64,000 nt of DNA from Beta vulgaris subsp. vulgaris (taxonomy: Eukaryota; Streptophyta; Magnoliopsida; Caryophyllales; Amaranthaceae). A program made the position numbers and the translations under genes. The DNA lies in NCBI RefSeq assembly GCF_026745355.1, contig NC_079210.1, positions 17,158,922-17,222,921 on the forward strand, given 5' to 3'. Below, in pieces: positions 57,101 to 64,000 of the stretch; position 1 is the first letter of the stretch; each line of letters starts with the position of its first letter. A model generated the notes under the pieces. The model was not told where the DNA came from. It did no database searches and was given only the letters and a program-made list of their open reading frames with translations.

Positions 57101-59724
57101 AAATCAAACCCATTGACCTGAGTTTTGCGCCCTCATTGTTCCTCCTTGTACTAAAAAGCCTAAATTTAACCCCAGATCATATGCTTTTAGGTAATTACCA
57201 AACAAGATTTGGGCATTACCAAACCTACCCAATCACAATCCATACCCAGTATTCATTAAAGCCATCCTCCTGGATTGGATAATTATGTCACTGGGTCCAG
57301 TAGGCCCAATATTTCACCAAAGCCCATGGACTAGAGTTTTAGGCCCCCATTGTTCCTCCTTGTAGTAAGCCCAAATACCAACATCATATTTGTTTAGGCA
57401 ATTACCAAACAAGACTTAGGAGTTACAAAACCTATCTAATCACAAACCATACACATCACCCCTCAAAGCCATCATATGGGAATTGGACAATCATGCCACA
57501 TCAAATACTTGAGTATTGGACCCCCATTGTCCATCCTTGTACTAAAAACCCCAAATTAACTCCAACCATATAGTTTAAGGTAAGTACCAAACATGTTATG
57601 GAGATTACCAAACCCACTAACTGGAGGATGTTCTCCCAATCACAATGCTTTATTATTACTCATCAAAACTATCCTATGGGGATTGGAAAATCACGCCAGC
57701 GGGTTTATTGGGCCTAAAACCTCACCAAACCCAATGGACTAGAGTTTTTGGCCCCCATTGTCCCTCCCTGTAATAAAAAGCCTAAATTAACCCAAGATCA
57801 TATGCTTTTAAGTAATTATCCAACAAGGTTTGGGCATTACCCAACTGAACCAATCACAATTCATACCCATTACTCATTAAAGTTATCCTATGTGGGTTGG
57901 ACAATCATGCCACTGGGTCAATTAGGCCCAATACCTCACCAAGCCCCATAGACTTGAGTTTTTGGCCCCCATTGCCCCTCATTATATTTAAAATCCCCAA
58001 TTAACTCCAAATCATGTGCTTTTAGGTAATTACCAAACATGGTTTACGCAATATCAAACCCATCCAATGACAATCCATACCCATTACTCATTAAACCTTC
58101 CTATGGGGATTGGACAATTATGCCACTAGGTCCATTAGGCCCAATACCTCACAAAACCCATGGACTTGAGTTTTGGGCCCCCACTGTCCCTTCATGTACT
58201 AAAATGCCCAAAGTAACCTCAGATCATATGCTTTTAGGTAATTACTAAAAAAGGTTTGGGCATTAGCAAACCTACTCAATCACAATCCATACCTATTACT
58301 CATCACAGTCATCCTATGGGGATTGGATAATCATGTCACTAGGTCCATTAAGCCTAGTAGCCCACAACCTTCATTAGGCCTCATTGTTCCTCTTTGTAGT
58401 AATAAGCCCAAATACTTAGATCATATCCATTTAGGTAATGAACAAATAAGATTTAGGCATTATCAAACTATCTAGTCACTAACCATACCTATTAGTCCTC
58501 AAAGCAATCCTATGGCAATTGGACAATCATGCCACATGGTCCATTAGGCCCAATAAATCACTAAACACATTGTACATGAGTGTTGGGCCCCTATTTTCCC
58601 TTCTTGTACTAAAAAGCCTAAACTATCCCCAGATTATATGTTTTTAGGTAATTAACAAATATTATTTGGGCATTACCAAACCTATCCAATCGAAATCCAT
58701 ACTCATTACTCATCAAAGCCATCCAACGGGGATCGGACAATCATGTCACTGGGTCATTTAGCCTCAATAGCTCACCAAACCACTTGGACTTGAGTTTTGG
58801 GCCCTTATTGTCCATCCTTGTACTAAAAAGCCTAAATGGACCCCAGATCACATGCTTTCATATAATTGCCAAACAAGGTTTGATCATTACCAAACCCATT
58901 CAATCACAACCCATACCCGTTACTCATCGTACCCATCCTATAGAGATTGGAAAATCATGCCAGTGGGTCCATTCGGCTCATTACCTCAGCAAGTCCCATA
59001 GACTTGAGTTTTGGGCTCCCAGTGTCCCTCCTCATGCTGAAACGCCCAAATTGACCCCATATCATATGCTTTTAGGTAATTACCAAACAAGGTTTGGGCA
59101 CTACCTAACCCATCCAACCACAATCCGTACCCATTCCTCATCAAAGTCATTCTATGGGGATTGGACAATCGTGCCACTAGGTCCATTAGGCCTAATACTT
59201 AACCAAGCCCCATAAACGTAAGTTTTGGACCCCTATTGTCCTTCTTTATAGTATAAAGCCCAAATTCACCTCATATTATATGGTTTTAGGTAATAACTAA
59301 AATGAGTTTGTGCAATACCAAACTCATCCAATCACAGTCCATACCCATTATTGTTCATCAAACCATCCTATGGGGATTGGAAAATCATGCCACCGATTCC
59401 ATTACGCCCAATAGCTCACCAAACCAAGTGGATTTAAGTTTTGGGCCTCCATTGTTCCTCCTTGTACTAAAAGCCAAAATTCACCCCTTATCATACCATT
59501 TTAGATAATTATCAAATAACGCTTGGGCATTACCAAACATATCCAATCATATTTCATACCAAATACTCCTCAAAGCCATCCTATGGGAATTGGTTATCAT
59601 GCCTTTGGTGCTATTAGCCCAATAGCTCACTTAACAAATTGGACTTGATTTTTGTTCCCTCATGGTCCCTCCTTGTACTAAAAACCCCAAATTAGCTCGA
59701 AATCATATGTTTTTAGGTAATTGC
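51191..59724 (+). repeat. Satellite array, block 3 (about 40 monomers)
   Basis: The array continues in register after the copia TSD (GTAACTACCAAACATG). Monomers average about 213-215 bp. Longer GGATGTTCTCC variants are at 51240, 51897, 52940, 56141 and 57625, and GTAATAAGCCCAAATA-type variants are near 53492, 54992, 57360 and 58397. It ends where a gypsy LTR starts, again inside the GGTAATTACC word. Open frames (for example 58784-59215) repeat the same satellite translation and are not genes. Confidence 0.93.
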
Positions 59725-60351
59725 TGTTATGGCTGTTTTTTGCAGGATGACATTGACATGATGACATAGTGACTTTGACACTGAGACGCGACGAAAAGAT
59801 ACGAAGATTAAGTCAGTCAGTAACCGATGGCCTGAAAAAGGAAAGAGTTTGACCAGGCGTTAATTCAGCTAAATACAGTCGTTAGAAGAAATCATTTACA
59901 TGAAGGAAAGAAGTAGATCCCGTTACTTAAAGTTTTGATTAGGATAATCTCGTATAATGAAGAAGCAGTTATCATTGTAATTACCGAGGAAATTCATAGT
60001 GCAGTTAAGGAGAAAAAGCCAAAGAGAAAAAGAGGGCATATGATATACAAAATAAGAAGGAGTATGATGATTATACTACACAACATTCGACATTATGTAC
60101 TTAGATCAAAAGAACTTAAGCTGTAACGACTGTGACACATCGGAAACAACAGTCCTTGATAGTAGATTGGTGGATCCATCTCCACCCGCGGTTTTTACCC
60201 ACCTTCATTGGAGTTTTCCACGTCACCATTTCCTGTGTGTTTATCCCATTGATCCCCTTTTGCATTCATTCCTTGCATTGACATATACATAATCTGGTTA
60301 AAGTGTCCCTAACTTTAATTCTGTCGTGAAAGACAAATTTTAGCATAAACA
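59725..60351 (+). repeat. 5' LTR of a Tat-type Ty3/gypsy element (about 627 bp)
   Basis: It begins TGTTATGGCTG right after satellite sequence and ends TAGCATAAACA, directly followed by a PBS. Its partner LTR is outside the window or lost, so length and exact start (59722 or 59725) rest on the TG..CA ends and the satellite junction. Confidence 0.7.
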
Positions 60352-60373
60352 GTTTGGCGCCCACCGTGGGGCC
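60352..60373 (+). other. Primer-binding site of the Tat-type gypsy element
   Basis: TTTGGCGCCCACCGTGGGGC follows the LTR. This PBS sequence is common in plant Ty3/gypsy elements of the Tat group. Confidence 0.75.
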
Positions 60374-60405
60374 TAACCAGATCAACTACAGTTCAAGTTC
60401 ATCAA

Positions 60406-61144
60406 ATGGGTGAAACACCAAGTCTCGACGAAATGCAAAGGTTATACGACCAAATGAGGACATAGATGCTCGAAATGAAGCAAGCTAATGAGCGGTTAGC
60501 CACTGACTTCTCATCGTCGCAAGAAAATATTCAAAAGTTGTAAGCCTCAAAGGTCCGACGTCATGCCAATATGAACGACATCCCCCTTATGCGGGATCTC
60601 TCTGATTCAGATAATGCCGAATCTGAAGATGACGCAGAGCTCGAAGACGAAGAACCCTCGAATGACGCAGAAGAGAATCCTGGTGGGGGAGAAGCAAATC
60701 CCATGGCGAAGCGCATGGTCCTGATCAAAAGGCAGAATAGGCGTCTCATGAAGCTCATGTCCCAGCTCCCTGGAGCTCCAACGCCAAGCATCGTAGAGCA
60801 TCCTGACAGTTATGCGGAATCTCCGTTCGTCGAAAGGATCTCGAAGGCCGTACTCCCCAAGAAGCTGAATCTGCCTGTCCTTGTTGCTAATTATGATGGT
60901 TCGACTGATCTAGGTGAGCATGTTGCCCAGTACAAGCAGCGGATGTGGCAAGCGTTAATTCCTTGGCACCTGGTGGAATCCTGTATGTGCAAATCTTTCG
61001 GAGCCACGCTCACCGGTCCTGCCCTCAAATGGCTCGGATACCTAAAGCCAGGTAGCATTGGCAATTTTTCCACCCTAGTCAACAAGTTCTATGAAAAATT
61101 CGAAGGCAGTCGTAGCCTGGAGAAGCAGACGAGCGACCTATATG
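60406..61144 (+). pseudogene. gag: Tat-type gypsy gag, 5' part, truncated by a CACTA-type terminus
   Basis: The frame from ATG 60406 (MGETPSLDEMQRLYDQM) has in-frame stops at 60463 (TAG) and 60541 (TAA). After that it is open: an acidic N-region (SDNAESEDDAELEDEEPSND), then the retrotransposon capsid domain: YDGSTDLGEHVAQYKQRMW, SFGATLTGPALKWLGYLKPG, STLVNKFYEKFEGSRSLEKQ and SDLYAL. It is cut at 61144 by CACTACAAAAATGGG. The rest of gag and pol is absent from the window. Base composition is more GC-rich than the flanks. Confidence 0.82.
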
Positions 61145-61189
61145 CACTACAAAAATGGGGGCATTTTAGAAACGTAGGTTGGCAACATA

Positions 61190-61800
61190 TTTTTCATTTG
61201 TTGATTTCTAGCAATGAATAAAAAAAATTTTGTTGCTTGTCACCAACGTATTGTCTTTTTCAACAAATGATAGAAACAAACTTTTGATTTGTTTCTATTG
61301 GAAACCAATTGTCTCACTATTTGTTGTTAGATGGCATCAAATTTTCAATTTGTTACCATTTTATTGCAACGAATATTTGTTGTTAGAATAGGAACAACTC
61401 TTTTATTATTTTTAAGAATTATAAATTAATAGATCCTCCAATCATTTTTAGCAACAACTCTGACAACTAATTAGTAACGTGTTTCTTTTTGCAACAAGTA
61501 GTCTTTTTAGTTGTTGCGAAATTGGCATTCAATTTTTTGTTTTTGCTTTTTAAACAAGTTATTTTAATTTGTTGCTGAACAATATGAATATATTGTATTA
61601 TCGAAAGTTTGAAAAATTAAATAAAATTGTTGGATTTGTATTTAGCAACAACATATAGCAATTCATATTTTATTTGTTTACACTGGAAACAAGTCACTTT
61701 ACTATATGTTTCTAGATAACATCAAATTTTCTATTAGTTGCTTTTTAGAAACGAAAACAAATTATAGTTTGTTGCCATTGTTCCTATTCTTTTCAACTTA
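61190..61800. repeat. Subterminal repeats with TTGTTGC / GCAACAA
   Basis: At least ten copies of TTTGTTGC, TTTGTTTC, GCAACAA and related words in direct and inverted order lie within 600 bp of the terminus at 61145. Confidence 0.55.
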
Positions 61801-62716
61801 TTTTCACTTATTTAAATAAGTACAATTAAGTTCACATGAGTTCTCCAAAGAAAAGTGTTCACCAAGTATACATACAAGATTAATAATTTATTATAAATTT
61901 TAATTAATAAGGCTTTGTTTTGTTTAACTTAAATTTTCTTTTTAAAATACGACAAGTTCATATTAGTTTAAATAATTTTTAATAAGTTCAAGTAAATTAG
62001 TTCTAATAAGTCATCATAGCACGTAAGAAATTTAATGTCAATAAAATTTAATAATTTCATATAAGTTCTAATTATGGTTAACTGAGTTCAGATAAATAAC
62101 GATGTACTAAGATAATAAGTTCATTCAATAAGGCTAAGCTAAAATGACAGGTCCTTAATTTTAATTAAATTCAAATAATTTCACTAAGTGAAGATCAAGT
62201 GATCATAGAATTAATGCACCATTATGATTTTATATTAGAAACTTCTCTAAAAGTACAACTACTTATCCTAATTTCACGTGTATTTATTTTTCAAGTGGAA
62301 AATGACATGACCTACATAAATTATAATAAAAATCTTTTGTAAGATACTATTATAGTTCAAGGTTCAGAGGACATGACTCTTTCTTACAAATCAAGCGATC
62401 TTAACTAATGAAATCCATATATTCCGAACATGGAATTGGAAACGATATTAATGGTAAAATTTGAAATCATATATCTTTCGAATTCATTATAAGTTAGCGA
62501 GAGATGAAATTTGTTTTAGGTATATTTCAACTTGCGTATTCCTTATTAGTTACATGAAATCTATTTTCTCTCAAAATAATTTTAGTGATTGCAAACTGGT
62601 TATCACTATAATGATTAAAATAATAGTTTCTAAAGGTGAAGAGAACTTGGTTTTAATAAGGTTGACAAAGCAAATTGAGGCAAAAAAGAGTTGTATTTAC
62701 TTTTAAAATTTTAATT
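61801..62716. other. AT-rich DNA without recognisable genes
   Basis: No domain-bearing frame, repeat or RNA gene is seen. Short open frames (for example 62461-62706) are AT-driven. Confidence 0.45.
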
Positions 62717-62782
62717 CACTACTACATAATTAACCTTAAGTACTACATTAAGGTAACACTTTTTAAGATATATATATATATA

Positions 62783-63184
<402 letters not shown>

Positions 63185-63330
63185 ATGTAACATTCTATAG
63201 TAACACTTCTAGAATTAGAACACTATTAACTTTATAATAGGTAACACTTCTAAAATAGTAACACTATGATTTTTGAAATAGGAGACACTTTTACAATCCT
63301 AATACTAAAAACTTCGAAATAGGTAACACT

Positions 63331-63692
63331 TTAAAGTTTTCCTTAATGTAATTAGCTTTTAAAAATTATCAAAAAAATTAAGTAATTAGCTTTTAAACAT
63401 TTGTTGTAGGTTAATAAAAGTTAAAAAGAGTACTACTAATTTAAACATCATTTACGATTGGCGGCTGGGCACAATTGTTTGCCTTCATAAAAAATTGGAG
63501 GACAAGATTGAAAGGAGCCTTCCCATGCCCTTTCCCTTACCTTACTTTTCCAATTTCAATTTCTTCAATTTCCATTAATGGCCTATAAGATAGACACCGA
63601 CCCTTTTCAATTTCACCCACACTGATTCTTCTCTATGCTATACCGATTGATCTGGATTCTAAGGACGAGGTTGGCGCACTGAAGCGGAGAAA
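63331..63692. other. Non-coding DNA, origin unclear
   Basis: It is more pyrimidine-rich and GC-richer at 63460-63690 (CCTTCCCATGCCCTTTCCC, GATTCTTCTCTATGC). It looks like a leader or promoter fragment, but no gene follows because another CACTA-type end starts at 63693. Confidence 0.3.
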
Positions 63693-64000
63693 CACTACTA
63701 CAATTTTGGGCAAAAATTACAGCTTTAAATTAACACTTATTTTATCAACTGTTATGTAAAGTCAAAAACATTTTAGTGGAAGAAATGTCATCCTAATTAA
63801 TATTATCTCATTTAACACTTTTTTTTTAATATGTATGTTATTAGTATGTATGTGATGTTTCCCCTCAAAAATAAAATTTGTACGTGATGTTTTATTGAAT
63901 AAAAAAAAAAAAAATTCTAGGCGTGCTTGTTATGCGTGGATGTAGGAATTAGTTTAGATTTGTCTATCAATCCAATATATCCAATTTATCCTACTTCTTC
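63693..64000 (+). mobile_element. Possible CACTA-type left end reaching past the window
   Basis: CACTACTACAATTTTGGGC is similar to the ends at 61145 and 62717. The rest is AT-rich with a poly-A run (63900-63914). The right end is outside the window. Confidence 0.4.

Noticed and set aside
63540..63690. Start of a host gene
   Set aside because: There is a pyrimidine-rich, leader-like sequence but no credible coding exon before the CACTA-type end at 63693.

Overview
The window is plant nuclear DNA, most likely from an eudicot. It is AT-rich, contains spliced CACTA transposase genes, and is filled with Ty1/copia (Sirevirus-type), Ty3/gypsy (Athila and Tat-type) and CACTA elements set in a tandem satellite. 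I see no convincing host gene, no rRNA or tRNA gene and no CRISPR. I cannot name the species from sequence alone.

Layout. 1-1118 is the right end of a CACTA element. 1119-1748 is a broken minus-strand coding remnant. 1975-3432 is a complete small CACTA element with an AAT target duplication. From about 4838 to 59724 the underlying DNA is one satellite array with a monomer of about 213-215 bp, roughly 87 monomers and 18.6 kb in total. Two large insertions cut it into three blocks (4838-12634, 20131-22481, 51191-59724). The first is a 7.5-kb CACTA element (12635-20130, TSD TCA) with TNP2-like and Ptta/En/Spm-type genes on the minus strand. The second is a Sirevirus-like copia element (22482-51190, TSD GTAAC) on the plus strand. 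The array is cut off at its right side by a Tat-type gypsy element (LTR, PBS, broken gag), which is itself cut at 61145 by a CACTA-type terminus. The last 3 kb hold further CACTA-type termini, a MITE and a long (TA)n tract.

Nesting. The Sirevirus-like element was hit twice. An Athila element (28135-40211, minus strand, TSD GTTGA) lies inside its reverse transcriptase. A second, internally deleted copia element (42716-48250, minus strand, TSD AATTT) lies inside its env-like ORF. Without these two insertions the outer element is about 11.1 kb, of normal Sirevirus size. The order of events is satellite, then outer copia, then Athila and inner copia. The CACTA in the satellite is independent and cannot be ordered against them.

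All coding regions seen are transposon genes, and nearly all carry frameshifts or stops. The most informative signals are the higher-order organisation of the satellite and its internal dyad, insertions falling in that dyad, GC-rich palindromes in the Athila LTRs that recur before its env-like ORF, private palindromic motifs at the ends of each CACTA family, and three separate copies of an env-like or plant-transposon-protein domain.
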